Shown here: piece after piece, positions 30,041 through 38,519 of the stretch
How the letters are laid out: the number at the start of each line of letters is the position of its first letter
How positions within the stretch are numbered: position 1 is the first letter of the stretch
Assembly (NCBI GenBank): GCA_002686945.1
Contig: NYYZ01000029.1
Coordinates: 62,001 to 126,000, forward strand
Length of the DNA stretch: 64,000 nucleotides
Direction of reading: 5' to 3'
From: Planctomycetota bacterium
Lineage (GTDB): Bacteria > Planctomycetota > UBA1135 > GCA-002686595
The notes under the pieces: generated by a model
The model's input: only the letters and a program-made list of their open reading frames with translations
The model's database searches: none
Told to the model about the DNA's origin: nothing
Translations under genes and position numbers: made by a program

Positions 30041-32695
30041 ATGCGGTCCGCCGGAACGACAACGCTCTCCATCCTGTTCTTCGCAGCTTGCGCTGCGCCG
30101 TCCCCCTCCACCAACCTCAGCGCAAGCCAGAGCCCCGACGCCCGAGAGGGTGCCGCTCAGGCTGCAGAGGATGCTCAGGAGCACCCAACAGCCCCCAATG
30201 CGCAGCGGACTTCCTTCGCCGGTCGTCAGGACGACGACCAAAAAGGCAATCCCCTGCAGGACGCTGCTTCAAGACAAGAAGCGCGCCGCGAGGCTCGAGC
30301 CCTGATTGTGGGCATGCACATGGAGGAGGCCCGACGACTGAAGGAAAACGGCCGCCTGCGGGATGCAGCAAGGGAACTCTCCGGAGCCTTGGAACTGGCG
30401 CCGGATAACCACGCGGTGCAGACTCTGGCAGCGGAAATCGCCAGTCTCCTGGGAGACCCCAACGGAGACTTCCGGACCGTCTCGCGCATTCTTACGGACG
30501 AATGGCAACTCCGTATTGAACAACTCAAGTCCGATGCTGAGGACCTGCTGGACCGAGGGAAACTGGCCCTCTCCCAGGGCAACTACAACAAAGCCGTGGC
30601 TGAGCTCTCACTGGCCCAGGTCTCTGTGGCTCGTGCCCCCCAGGGCATCAATTGGGAAGGCATGGCGTCCGAAGTTGACAGCTTGCTGGAACGGGCTCGC
30701 GCAGAGCGCATGGCCTTCGTCGAAGCCCAGCGCAACAACGCCGAGCAGGCCGCCTTCGACGCGATTCGTTCCTCTGAAGCCGCAGAGCGCGAGCGCAGTG
30801 CGGCGATCATTCGCAACATGGTGTCCAGGGCTTCCGAGGCCTTCGAATTGCGACGTTTCAATGATGCAGTAGAGCTGGCTGATCAGGCTCTGGACATGGA
30901 TCCGCGCAATGAGACCGCCTATGACATCCGCGAGGCCGCTTTCACAGCTGGCCGCAATCAGGCCAGCGAGCAATACATCATCAACAAGGCCGAGCAATTC
31001 GCCCGTTGGCGCGAGAACCTGGCCGAGCTCACCATCCCCCACACGGACAATGTGACCCTGCCCGGCAAGGACGAGTGGCGGCGTATTACCGAGCTGCGCA
31101 AGAGCCGCCGTGGGCTTGATCTCTCCACCAAGATCTCCGCAGAGGAGCAAGCCCTGCGAGCAGTTCTGCGCAAGACCACCGTGGTGCTGCCCGGCATCGA
31201 AGGCGAAGAAGAAATTGGGCCCCTGGTACGCATCATCGCGGACTACACCCAACTGCCGATCCTCGTGGATCCCGCAGCAGAGGACGCGGTCCTGAGCGCG
31301 GGCGCCGTATTCGACATCAACTTCCCCAACCCGATTACGGTCGAGCAAGCCCTCAACTTCCTGTGTGAAGTAGGCGGCGAGGAGGTCACCTGGACTGTGC
31401 GTCACGAAGCAGTGATCGTCACCACCACCGACAAGGCCCGTGGCGAACCTCAACCCTACTACCACGATGTACAGGACCTGATCATGGGCCTGACGGACTT
31501 CACTGGCCCGCGCATCGATGAACTTCGCCTGCTCGACTCGCTCGAGGACGAAGATGGCGGTGGCCCCTTCGGCGGGATTCTGGAGACCAAGCGCTTGATC
31601 GAAATCGACGACCTGGCAACGATCATCCAAGAGAACATTGCGGTGGGCTCCTGGGACGCCGATGGAGTGTCCATCGAGCCATCCGAGGGCGGCATCCTGA
31701 TCAGCCACTCGGTGGCGGTCCAAGCACAGATACAGGCTTTCCTGGAAGATCTGCGCAGCTTCAACTCCTCAATGGTGACCATAGAATCGCGCTTCATGTC
31801 CGTGGGCGACTCCTGGATTCAGGAGATCGGCGTGGACTTCCGCGGCAACGACGGAGTCGACCTGACCGACATCACCAACGGGCTTGAGGACATGGCCTCA
31901 CGCGGAATTGACAACGGAGGCACGGGCTCTGATGGCTCAAACGCTGCGGGTCCACCCTCAGCGGGCTTCTTCTTCGACGATGGTAACGATGGCGACTTCC
32001 GCGGCCGCACGGAGAATTTCTTCGGCTCGGCTCTTGGCAACGCCCTCAACACCATTGGTGGACTGACCTTTCAAATGGAATTCCTCGATGATGCGGAGGT
32101 GAACATGGTTCTGCGCGCCATCGAAAAGTCCAGCACGTTCGAGCTGGTCAACTCCCAGACCCTGAGCGTCAACGACACCCAACGAGCCTATGTGGCGGTT
32201 GTACTGCAGAAGGCCTATATCCAGGACTTCGACGTGGAAGTCGCCCAGTTCCAAGCTGTGGCTGACCCCCAGGTCAACGTCCTGCACGAAGGGGTCGTAC
32301 TGGACGTGCGACCCACAATCCACGAGAACCGCCAGTACCTGACCCTCGAAATCCAGCCCACAGTGGCAAAGGTGGTCAATGTGCGGCACATCTCCACCAC
32401 CCTCGGTGGCAACACCAGCCCGGTCAACTTTGAACTGCCGGAGCTTGAGGTGCAGAACATCAATACCTCGGCGGTGATCCCCGATGGCGGCTCAATCCTG
32501 CTGGGCGGCATCTCCGACATCCGCACTGTTGAGCGGCGCGCATCAGTGCCCTGGATTGCAGAAGTTCCCCTGCTGGGTTTCCTCTTCAAGCAGGAAGGCT
32601 ACAACGACGAGCGTCAAAGCCTGATGATCCTGATCCGTGCCAAGATCACCGACATCCGCCAGCAGGTCAAGAGCAAGCTCGAGACCCGGCATTGA
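30041..32695 (+). CDS. Secretin-like outer-membrane lipoprotein with TPR N-terminus (second copy)
   Basis: An 884-residue paralog of the 20378 protein with the same order: signal with lipobox-like FFAAC, a disordered Gln/Ala-rich stretch, TPR and coiled coil (LKENGRLRDAARELSGALEL), an N0/STN-like domain (IADYTQLPILVDPAAED...ALNFLCEVGG), an N domain (AVQAQIQAFLEDLRSF), and a secretin core ending ASVPWIAEVPLLGFLFKQ with a LMILIRAKITDI strand. Between the ring and core domains there is a long Gly/Asn/Asp-rich insertion, also in copy one. ATG 30041 gives the lipoprotein signal; the frame is open 65 codons upstream. It has its own promoter candidate and follows the exbD terminator. Confidence 0.88.
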   Translation: MRSAGTTTLSILFFAACAAPSPSTNLSASQSPDAREGAAQAAEDAQEHPTAPNAQRTSFAGRQDDDQKGNPLQDAASRQEARREARALIVGMHMEEARRLKENGRLRDAARELSGALELAPDNHAVQTLAAEIASLLGDPNGDFRTVSRILTDEWQLRIEQLKSDAEDLLDRGKLALSQGNYNKAVAELSLAQVSVARAPQGINWEGMASEVDSLLERARAERMAFVEAQRNNAEQAAFDAIRSSEAAERERSAAIIRNMVSRASEAFELRRFNDAVELADQALDMDPRNETAYDIREAAFTAGRNQASEQYIINKAEQFARWRENLAELTIPHTDNVTLPGKDEWRRITELRKSRRGLDLSTKISAEEQALRAVLRKTTVVLPGIEGEEEIGPLVRIIADYTQLPILVDPAAEDAVLSAGAVFDINFPNPITVEQALNFLCEVGGEEVTWTVRHEAVIVTTTDKARGEPQPYYHDVQDLIMGLTDFTGPRIDELRLLDSLEDEDGGGPFGGILETKRLIEIDDLATIIQENIAVGSWDADGVSIEPSEGGILISHSVAVQAQIQAFLEDLRSFNSSMVTIESRFMSVGDSWIQEIGVDFRGNDGVDLTDITNGLEDMASRGIDNGGTGSDGSNAAGPPSAGFFFDDGNDGDFRGRTENFFGSALGNALNTIGGLTFQMEFLDDAEVNMVLRAIEKSSTFELVNSQTLSVNDTQRAYVAVVLQKAYIQDFDVEVAQFQAVADPQVNVLHEGVVLDVRPTIHENRQYLTLEIQPTVAKVVNVRHISTTLGGNTSPVNFELPELEVQNINTSAVIPDGGSILLGGISDIRTVERRASVPWIAEVPLLGFLFKQEGYNDERQSLMILIRAKITDIRQQVKSKLETRH

Positions 32696-32747
32696 TTTCA
32701 GGCTGACCATCAGGGCCAGGCAAGGCTCCATGGTCTGTCCTCAAGTA

Positions 32748-32782
32748 GCGACCCAGCCCCCCGCCAGCGAGGGCTGGGTCGC
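32748..32782 (+). terminator. Hairpin terminator after the second secretin gene
   Basis: Perfect 12-bp arms (32748-32759 GCGACCCAGCCC; 32771-32782 its complement) with an 11-nt loop, 52 nt after the stop. There is only a poor T-run after it. Confidence 0.55.
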
Positions 32783-32868
32783 GTAGTCTTGGAACCAATT
32801 CGACGGCCAAACAGGGTCTGCGCTGCAGGCCCCCAGCGGCATGCGAACCCGTTATCCTCTGGACAGCC

Positions 32869-33624
32869 ATGGAATCACTGCGAGCAATCCTCTTCGATGT
32901 CGACGACACGCTCTTCTCGACCACGACCTTCGCTACCAAGGCCCGGCGCAATGCGGTGCGAGCCATGCTGCGGGCCGGGCTCAAGATGGAAGAGGAAGCG
33001 GTCTATTCAGAACTGCAAGAGGTCATTCGAGAGTTCAGCTCGAACTACGGCCAGCACTTCGACAAGCTGTTGATGCGTCTGCCACTGGCAGCACAGGTAG
33101 GCACCAACCCGGCTCTGATTGTCGCTTCTGGTGTGGCGGCTTACCACGACACCAAGTTCCGCGACCTGCTGCCCTTTGCGGACGCGATCCCCTTTCTCAA
33201 GGCTGTGCGCTCAGTTGGCCTGATCACCGGGGTGGTAACCCATGGCTTGACAGCCAAGCAAGCGGAGAAAATCGTGCGCCTTGGTCTGCTGCCCTACCTG
33301 AACCCCAACGCAATTTTCATCTCCGATCAACTGGGCATCGCCAAGCCCAACGCCAAGCTCTACCAGGCAGCCCTGCGGGCCATTGGAGTAGCACCCGAAG
33401 AAGCCATGCACGTGGGTGACTCCCTAAGCCACGACATTGCCCCCCCCAAGAGTCTGGGCATGCACACCGCATGGATATACCGCACAGCCCGAGAGGGTCA
33501 GGACCTGGCAATCAAGCCTTCCCATCGAGTGCAGGACTTCAAGGAACTGGCCCAGGTTCTGCGCAAGGAATACGACCTCGACCTACCACAGTTCGACGCC
33601 AACGTAGCCCCGGGACAGGAATAG
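32869..33624 (+). CDS. HAD-superfamily hydrolase (phosphoglycolate phosphatase-like)
   Basis: A 251-residue cytosolic HAD enzyme. Motif I FDVDDTLF holds the nucleophile Asp10 and the acid/base Asp12, motif II is VVTHG, motif III lysine is in IAKPNAK, and motif IV is HVGDSLSHDI. A helical cap lies between motifs I and II (subfamily I). The substrate is some phosphorylated metabolite; the sequence does not say which. A TATCCT hexamer (32853-32858) ends 10 nt before the ATG, pointing to a near-leaderless transcript. Fe-superoxide dismutase follows 121 nt later. Confidence 0.9.
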   Translation: MESLRAILFDVDDTLFSTTTFATKARRNAVRAMLRAGLKMEEEAVYSELQEVIREFSSNYGQHFDKLLMRLPLAAQVGTNPALIVASGVAAYHDTKFRDLLPFADAIPFLKAVRSVGLITGVVTHGLTAKQAEKIVRLGLLPYLNPNAIFISDQLGIAKPNAKLYQAALRAIGVAPEEAMHVGDSLSHDIAPPKSLGMHTAWIYRTAREGQDLAIKPSHRVQDFKELAQVLRKEYDLDLPQFDANVAPGQE

Positions 33625-33745
33625 CCTGGCCCGCGCTCCTCACATCAAGCACCAGTCCCCTCGGAGACCCTATGATCCCGTGTCCCGCGCCTGAGGGCGC
33701 ACTTACCGCCTCACCTGAGGCACTCAACCGATCCCGCCAATTCCA

Positions 33746-34327
33746 ATGACCCACACCCTCCCTGATCTGCCCTTCGCCGCGGATGCACTCTCGCCCTGGA
33801 TGAGCCCTGAGACCTTCTCCTACCACCACGGCAAGCATCACGCGACCTATGTCAACAACCTGAACAATCTGCTCGAGGGCAACGCCCTGGCTGATGCCTC
33901 ACTGGAGGACATTGTCTGCAAGAGCGAAGGCGGTCTGTTCAACAATGCGGCCCAGCACTACAACCACTCCTTCTTCTGGAACTGCCTGCGCCCGGCTGGC
34001 GGCGACGGGCCCACGGGCGACCTCCTCACCGCGATCAACGCCTCCTTTGGCTCCCTGGAGAGCTTCCAAGAACAATTCACAAAGGCAGCCGCGACGCTCT
34101 TCGGCAGTGGCTGGGCCTGGCTGGTCAAGAAACCCGATGGCTCACTGGCGATCAGTGCAATGTCCAACGCGGGTTGCCCTCTGACCGATGGCGATACCCC
34201 GATCATGACCGCCGATGTGTGGGAGCACGCCTACTATGTTGACCACCGCAACGCCCGACCCGCGTACCTGGCAGGTTTCTGGAACCACCTGAACTGGAAA
34301 TTTGCCGCGGCGAACTGGGCTGGCTGA
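33746..34327 (+). CDS. sodB: Iron superoxide dismutase
   Basis: A 193-residue Fe/Mn-SOD with metal ligands H27 (SYHHGKHH), H74 (HYNHSFFW), D157 and H161 (DVWEHAYYVDHRNARP). Gln70 in NNAAQ is the second-sphere residue typical of the iron form, and overall it is very close in length and pattern to E. coli SodB. It converts superoxide to peroxide and oxygen in the cytoplasm. A TATGAT hexamer at 33671-33676, with no clear -35, could serve as -10, leaving a leader of about 65 nt. It is convergent with the redox-sensing RegAB-type pair, a suggestive neighbour but not proof of regulation. Confidence 0.95.
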   Translation: MTHTLPDLPFAADALSPWMSPETFSYHHGKHHATYVNNLNNLLEGNALADASLEDIVCKSEGGLFNNAAQHYNHSFFWNCLRPAGGDGPTGDLLTAINASFGSLESFQEQFTKAAATLFGSGWAWLVKKPDGSLAISAMSNAGCPLTDGDTPIMTADVWEHAYYVDHRNARPAYLAGFWNHLNWKFAAANWAG

Positions 34328-34383
34328 ATGCAGGCCCGACAAGGTCTGCTGACGGAGAAGTTCCTGGACCACAGGCACGAACA

Positions 34384-34402
34384 AGTCCAAACCCACTGGA
34401 CT
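34384..34402 (+). terminator. Weak hairpin between convergent sodB and regA genes
   Basis: AGTCCA/TGGACT with a 7-nt loop in the 81-bp convergent gap. The stem is only 6 bp and no T-run follows, so a terminator role is tentative. Confidence 0.2.
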
Positions 34403-34408
34403 CTGGCC

Positions 34409-34987
34409 TCAGGGACACTCCGGCGGCGCGTCCCGCTGCAGCTTGCGTTGCAGGGATCGCCGGTGAATTCCCAGCCGACGAGCGGTCTCTGAAATGTTGC
34501 CACCACTGTCCCGCAACACGCGCTGAATGTGCTCCCACTCCGTCCGCGCCAGGGAGGGGGCGTTGTAGTCCTCGGTGACCAGCCCTGGATCGGGACGATC
34601 GCCGCGCTGGAATGCTGCGATCAAGTCATCCGCGTCGGCGGGCTTGGGCACAAAATTCAGGGCTCCAACTCGCACCGCCTCCACCGCGGTTGAGATGCTG
34701 CCGTACCCGGATAAGACCAGGATACGCGTGCCCGAGTCTTCCTCGTGCAAAGCCTGGACCAACTCCAACCCAGACCGGCCGGGCACACGAAGGTCTACCA
34801 CGGCATAGTCGGGAGCCAGATCACGTGCGAGTTCCAAGGCCTCGTCGAAGCCACCGGCAGTGCGCACCTCAAAACCCCGAGAGCGAAGGGCCTTGGCCAG
34901 GCGCTCACGCAAGACCACATCGTCATCCACCAGCAGTAGATCACCGGGCTCAACGGGAGTCAGTTCGGAGAAGGAGTCAGCGGGCAC
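34409..34987 (-). CDS. regA: RegA/PrrA/ActR-type response regulator
   Basis: A 192-residue regulator. The receiver domain has the acidic pocket DDD (21-23), phospho-acceptor D65 (YAVVDLRVPG) and a conserved Lys (KPADADD). A short proline-containing linker joins a Fis-type helix-turn-helix, and the recognition region NISETARRLGIHRRSLQRKLQR is nearly diagnostic of the RegA/PrrA/ActR family, which controls respiration, redox and carbon/nitrogen genes in proteobacteria. It starts at GTG 34987; TAGAAT ends 6 nt upstream, so it may have a leaderless promoter in addition to read-through from regB, whose stop is 71 nt upstream. Confidence 0.9.
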   Translation of the reverse strand: MPADSFSELTPVEPGDLLLVDDDVVLRERLAKALRSRGFEVRTAGGFDEALELARDLAPDYAVVDLRVPGRSGLELVQALHEEDSGTRILVLSGYGSISTAVEAVRVGALNFVPKPADADDLIAAFQRGDRPDPGLVTEDYNAPSLARTEWEHIQRVLRDSGGNISETARRLGIHRRSLQRKLQRDAPPECP

Positions 34988-34993
34988 GATGCC

Positions 34994-34999
34994 ATTCTA
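34994..34999 (-). promoter_or_regulatory. Predicted -10 of a leaderless regA promoter
   Basis: TAGAAT on the minus strand, 6 nt before the GTG start. No recognisable -35. Confidence 0.35.
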
Positions 35000-35058
35000 C
35001 AGACTCACACACCCCGAGAACCTGATGCAGGGCAGTCCCCGTGCGCCTCAACCACCTC

Positions 35059-36372
35059 TCAATCGCCGGAGCCAATGGCAGAACTGGGATCAAAGGAGAG
35101 CCGCAAGCGCACGGTGGTGCCCCGGCCAGCCTTCGAGTCCAGGACCAGTGAACCTCCCAGTCGTTCAGCCACGCTACGAGCGAGGAAGAGGCCCAGGCCC
35201 ATGCCCTCCCCCACCTCCTTCGTAGTAAAGAAAGGATCGGTGGCCCGTTCCAAGCCCTCCGCATCCATGCCCACCCCCTGGTCCTGCACCACAAACTCAT
35301 AGCCCTCTTCCCACAGTCCAACGCTGAAGTGCACGCTCCGCGTTACGAGCGAAGCATCGAGGGCGTTGGACAACAGATTGCGCAGGGCCATTGAAAGGGC
35401 CTCCCTCGGGACACGTGCGCGACGCTGCTCAAGGGAACCAGGAATCTCCACCTCCACACGTTGGGGCGCTGGCAGTTCTTCGAGGGTTGCGTCCAGAATC
35501 TCGCCCAAGGTCATGGAGACCCATGTCTCTCCCGCCCGCTCGCCGGACTCCATGCTCATGCGATCGAGAATCCGACTGCAGCGCGCCACCTCTTCGCGAA
35601 TCAGGCGGGCGTCCTCAATATCTTCTGTACTGCCCTGACCACTGGCAATGCTCCCTTCCAGATCCTTGGCCACCACCGCAATGGTAGAGAGAGGCGAGGC
35701 CAACTCATGGGCTGCCCCTGCAGCCAAGGTACCCAACGCTTCCAGACGTTCGGTACGAGCCTGGCGCTCTCGTTCACGAGTCAGCTGTTCTGACTGACGC
35801 GCCAACGCACGAGTCACGCGGGTCACAAAGTAACCAGAGACCGCCATGGTCATAGCCAGGGCGATCCCGTGCCCCGTCTGCCTCAAGACTGGATTGTCCG
35901 AAAGTTCGGCCAGAGGCCGATGGGTCAATCCCAGCACGACCAGGCAGATCATGGCAAAGGTCGTACCTGCCAGAGCCAGTGCCGGGGAGAGGAGCACTGC
36001 GGCCATCACAATGTGTACGGTCAGAAACGCAGCAAAGGGATTGTCAAGTCCGCCGGTCAGCTGCAAGAGGAACACCAGCAGCACAGTATCGAGCAACATG
36101 ATCAGGAGCTGTAGCTGCTCCTGCAGAGCCGGACTAGGAGGCATGTCGCGCTTGCGGCGCGCGTGGTTCCATGCCTGTAGACCCATGTTTGAGCCCACCT
36201 CCACGGCGATGACCACGGCAATTGGCAGCAGGGGGATCTGGATTCCAAAGCCCCAGACCACCGCGGCGATGGTGCTTAGCTGACCCAGCACAGCGAGCCA
36301 ACGCAGGCCGATCAACCAGCCAAGGCGCACGGAGCGGGCTTCCGCAAGGGCAGAGGGCAAGGAACTGGGCAC
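35059..36372 (-). CDS. regB: RegB/PrrB-type redox sensor histidine kinase
   Basis: A 437-residue inner-membrane kinase with about six transmembrane segments in residues 20-185. Between them lies GGLDNPF (107-113), matching the GGxxNPF quinone-binding motif that defines RegB. The H-box is AAGAAHELASPLSTI with His222, and Cys265 (EVARCSRIL) sits at the position of the redox-active Cys265 of Rhodobacter RegB. N, G1 and G2 boxes (NLLSNALDAS, DQGVGMD, GMGLGLFL) complete the ATPase. It should respond to quinone pool or oxygen state and phosphorylate the adjacent RegA. It begins at GTG 36372 with TAGTAT 6 nt upstream. Confidence 0.9.
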   Translation of the reverse strand: MPSSLPSALAEARSVRLGWLIGLRWLAVLGQLSTIAAVVWGFGIQIPLLPIAVVIAVEVGSNMGLQAWNHARRKRDMPPSPALQEQLQLLIMLLDTVLLVFLLQLTGGLDNPFAAFLTVHIVMAAVLLSPALALAGTTFAMICLVVLGLTHRPLAELSDNPVLRQTGHGIALAMTMAVSGYFVTRVTRALARQSEQLTRERERQARTERLEALGTLAAGAAHELASPLSTIAVVAKDLEGSIASGQGSTEDIEDARLIREEVARCSRILDRMSMESGERAGETWVSMTLGEILDATLEELPAPQRVEVEIPGSLEQRRARVPREALSMALRNLLSNALDASLVTRSVHFSVGLWEEGYEFVVQDQGVGMDAEGLERATDPFFTTKEVGEGMGLGLFLARSVAERLGGSLVLDSKAGRGTTVRLRLSFDPSSAIGSGD

Positions 36373-36378
36373 GGGCTC

Positions 36379-36384
36379 ATACTA
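36379..36384 (-). promoter_or_regulatory. Predicted -10 of a leaderless regB promoter
   Basis: TAGTAT on the minus strand ending 6 nt before the GTG start. No clear -35. Confidence 0.3.
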
Positions 36385-36437
36385 GCGACTGGGGCGGGTC
36401 GCATCGCGCGAGAGATCGTGCCACAGGGGCAAGTCCC

Positions 36438-37472
36438 TCAGGCTTCTCCCGTACCTGCACTCTGCACCAGATGACACGCAGCTTGATGCCCTGCGCCCAG
36501 GACAACGCTGGCGGGCCACTCACTCCGGCAGCGATCCTCAGCCAGCGCGCAGCGGGTGTGAAAGTGGCAGCCGCTGGGGGGATGGATCGGGGAGGGGATC
36601 TCGCCCGTCATTGGGATCCGCTCACCCCTCTTGCTTGGATCCGCGTGGGGAATGGCAGAGAGCAAAGCCCGGGTGTAAGGATGCTGAGGGTCGTCAAAAA
36701 TCTGCTGCGCTGTGCCGCTTTCCACTATGCGCCCCAGATACATCACCGCAAGGGAATCGGAGAGATACCTCACTACCGACAGATCGTGGGCGATGAAAAT
36801 GTACGAGATCCCGAACTCCTCCTGCAGGTCCTTGAGCAAGTTGATCACCTGAGCCTGAATCGACACGTCCAAGGCACTGACCGCCTCGTCACAAATGATC
36901 AGCTTGGGGCCCAATGCCAAAGCCCGGGCGATGCCCACCCGCTGGCGCTGACCGCCGGAGAACTCATGTGGAAAGCGGTTGCCTACATCCGGACGCAACC
37001 CAACACGTTCCAATAGCTGGGCCACCCTGTCCTCCACCTCGCTGGCGGTGGTCACCTTGTGCACGAGCAGAGGTTCAGCGATGGCGTTGCCCACGGTGAT
37101 GCGCGGATTCAAGCTCGCATAGGGATCCTGAAAAATGATCTGCAGATCGGGCCTGAGTGCACGCATCTCTGCGGCGGACAGCTTGAAGATATCTATGGGG
37201 GCGGCCTCAGGATCGGGCGTATAGAGCACCTGCCCAGCAGTGGGCGCCAAGAGACGTAAGAGAGTGCGTCCCGCGGTAGTCTTGCCGCAACCGGACTCGC
37301 CAACCAGGGACATGGTCTCTCCACGGCCAAGTGTGAAATCAAGGCCATCAACCGCTTTGACCTGCCCAACGACGCGGCTGAACAGACCCTTACGCACAGG
37401 GAAATACTTCTTGAGACCCCGGACCTCAAGGAGAGGTGCTTTGGCATTGCCTGGATTGACCGGATCACTCAT
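36438..37472 (-). CDS. oppF: Oligopeptide ABC transporter ATP-binding protein (OppF/DppF type), left operon
   Basis: A 344-residue ATPase with Walker A GESGCGKTT, signature FSGGQRQRVGIARAL, Walker B LIICDEAVSALD and the H-loop IAHDLSVV. The C-terminal oligopeptide-type extension has the CHFHTRC...C cysteine cluster. The Walker B aspartate-glutamate pair is intact; the following Pro of the usual DEPVSALD is Ala. It energises peptide uptake with the other ATPase. It is the last gene of the five-gene minus-strand operon, overlapping oppD by 4 nt. Confidence 0.93.
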   Translation of the reverse strand: MSDPVNPGNAKAPLLEVRGLKKYFPVRKGLFSRVVGQVKAVDGLDFTLGRGETMSLVGESGCGKTTAGRTLLRLLAPTAGQVLYTPDPEAAPIDIFKLSAAEMRALRPDLQIIFQDPYASLNPRITVGNAIAEPLLVHKVTTASEVEDRVAQLLERVGLRPDVGNRFPHEFSGGQRQRVGIARALALGPKLIICDEAVSALDVSIQAQVINLLKDLQEEFGISYIFIAHDLSVVRYLSDSLAVMYLGRIVESGTAQQIFDDPQHPYTRALLSAIPHADPSKRGERIPMTGEIPSPIHPPSGCHFHTRCALAEDRCRSEWPASVVLGAGHQAACHLVQSAGTGEA

Positions 37473-38512
37473 AGCGCACGAGCCTCTTCAAGATGGTGGC
37501 AGGCCACCGTATGGGCCCCGCCAGCTTCCAGTGAAACCAGGGGCGGCTCGGAACTAGCACACAAGTCCGTAGCGATGGAACAACGGGGTCGGAAACGACA
37601 CCCGCTGGGGAATTGAGTCGCTGAGGGCACCATCCCAGGAATCGCCGCCAAGCGTTTCCCCTGCGTCGCCAGGTCTGGCAGGGACCGGAAGAGACCGATG
37701 CTGTAGGGATGCCGGGGCTGTGCGAAAAGGTCCTCCACCGAGGCGTACTCCACTACCTTGCCCGCGTACATGACGGCAACATGCTGGGCAGTTTCCGCAA
37801 CCACAGCCAAGTCATGTGTGATCAAGAGCACACTCATGCCCGCCTGCTCCTGCAATTCCAGGATCAGATCGAGGATCTGGGCTTGAATCGTCACATCCAA
37901 TGCGGTGGTGGGCTCGTCCGCTATCAAGAGCGCTGGATCGCAACTCATGGCGATAGCGATCATCACCCGCTGGCGCATGCCCCCAGACATCTCATGGGGA
38001 TAGGTGTCCACCCGCGTTTCGGGACTGGGGATTCCCACCTTGGTAAGCATCTTGATGGCATGCTCCCGGGCAGCAACCCTGTCCAGACCCCGATGCAAGA
38101 TGATCGCCTCCATGACTTGATCCCCCACCGTGTATACGGGGTTGAGGGCAGTCATGGGCTCCTGGAATATCATGGCGATCTCATTGCCGCGAATGAGGCG
38201 GAAGTCCTCGTCGGGAATCGACAACAGGGGCTCGCCTTTGAAAAATATCTCCCCGCGCTCAACGAATCCCGGAGGACTGGGAACCAGGCGCATGATGGAG
38301 AGGGCGCTGACACTCTTGCCGCTGCCGGATTCACCCACCAGGCCCAGGGTCTCCCCGGGGTAGATCTGGTAGCTGACCCCGTCCACAGCCTTGGCAATGC
38401 CTTCGTCAGTGCGGAACCAGGTGGCCAGGTTACGAAGTTCGAGCAAGGGCTCCCGTGCGCCCTTGATCTGGCCCCGTGCCGCCTCGCCCTGTGCTTTGCT
38501 TGCTTCGCTCAT
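37469..38512 (-). CDS. oppD: Oligopeptide ABC transporter ATP-binding protein (OppD/DppD type), left operon
   Basis: A 347-residue ATPase. Walker A GESGSGKS, the OppD-style LSGG variant [15 protein letters not shown], Walker [13 protein letters not shown] and H-loop ITHDLAVV are visible, with the C-terminal CRFRPRC...C motif of this subfamily. The N-terminus carries about 20 extra charged residues before [11 protein letters not shown]; a start nearer that point is possible. It lies 8 nt after oppC and overlaps oppF by 4 nt. Confidence 0.93.
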   Translation of the reverse strand: MSEASKAQGEAARGQIKGAREPLLELRNLATWFRTDEGIAKAVDGVSYQIYPGETLGLVGESGSGKSVSALSIMRLVPSPPGFVERGEIFFKGEPLLSIPDEDFRLIRGNEIAMIFQEPMTALNPVYTVGDQVMEAIILHRGLDRVAAREHAIKMLTKVGIPSPETRVDTYPHEMSGGMRQRVMIAIAMSCDPALLIADEPTTALDVTIQAQILDLILELQEQAGMSVLLITHDLAVVAETAQHVAVMYAGKVVEYASVEDLFAQPRHPYSIGLFRSLPDLATQGKRLAAIPGMVPSATQFPSGCRFRPRCSIATDLCASSEPPLVSLEAGGAHTVACHHLEEARAL

Positions 38513-38519
38513 GGCAACT

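Noticed and set aside
30608-31723. 371-codon minus-strand frame opposite the second secretin
   Set aside because: Shadow of the secretin coding frame; no motif.
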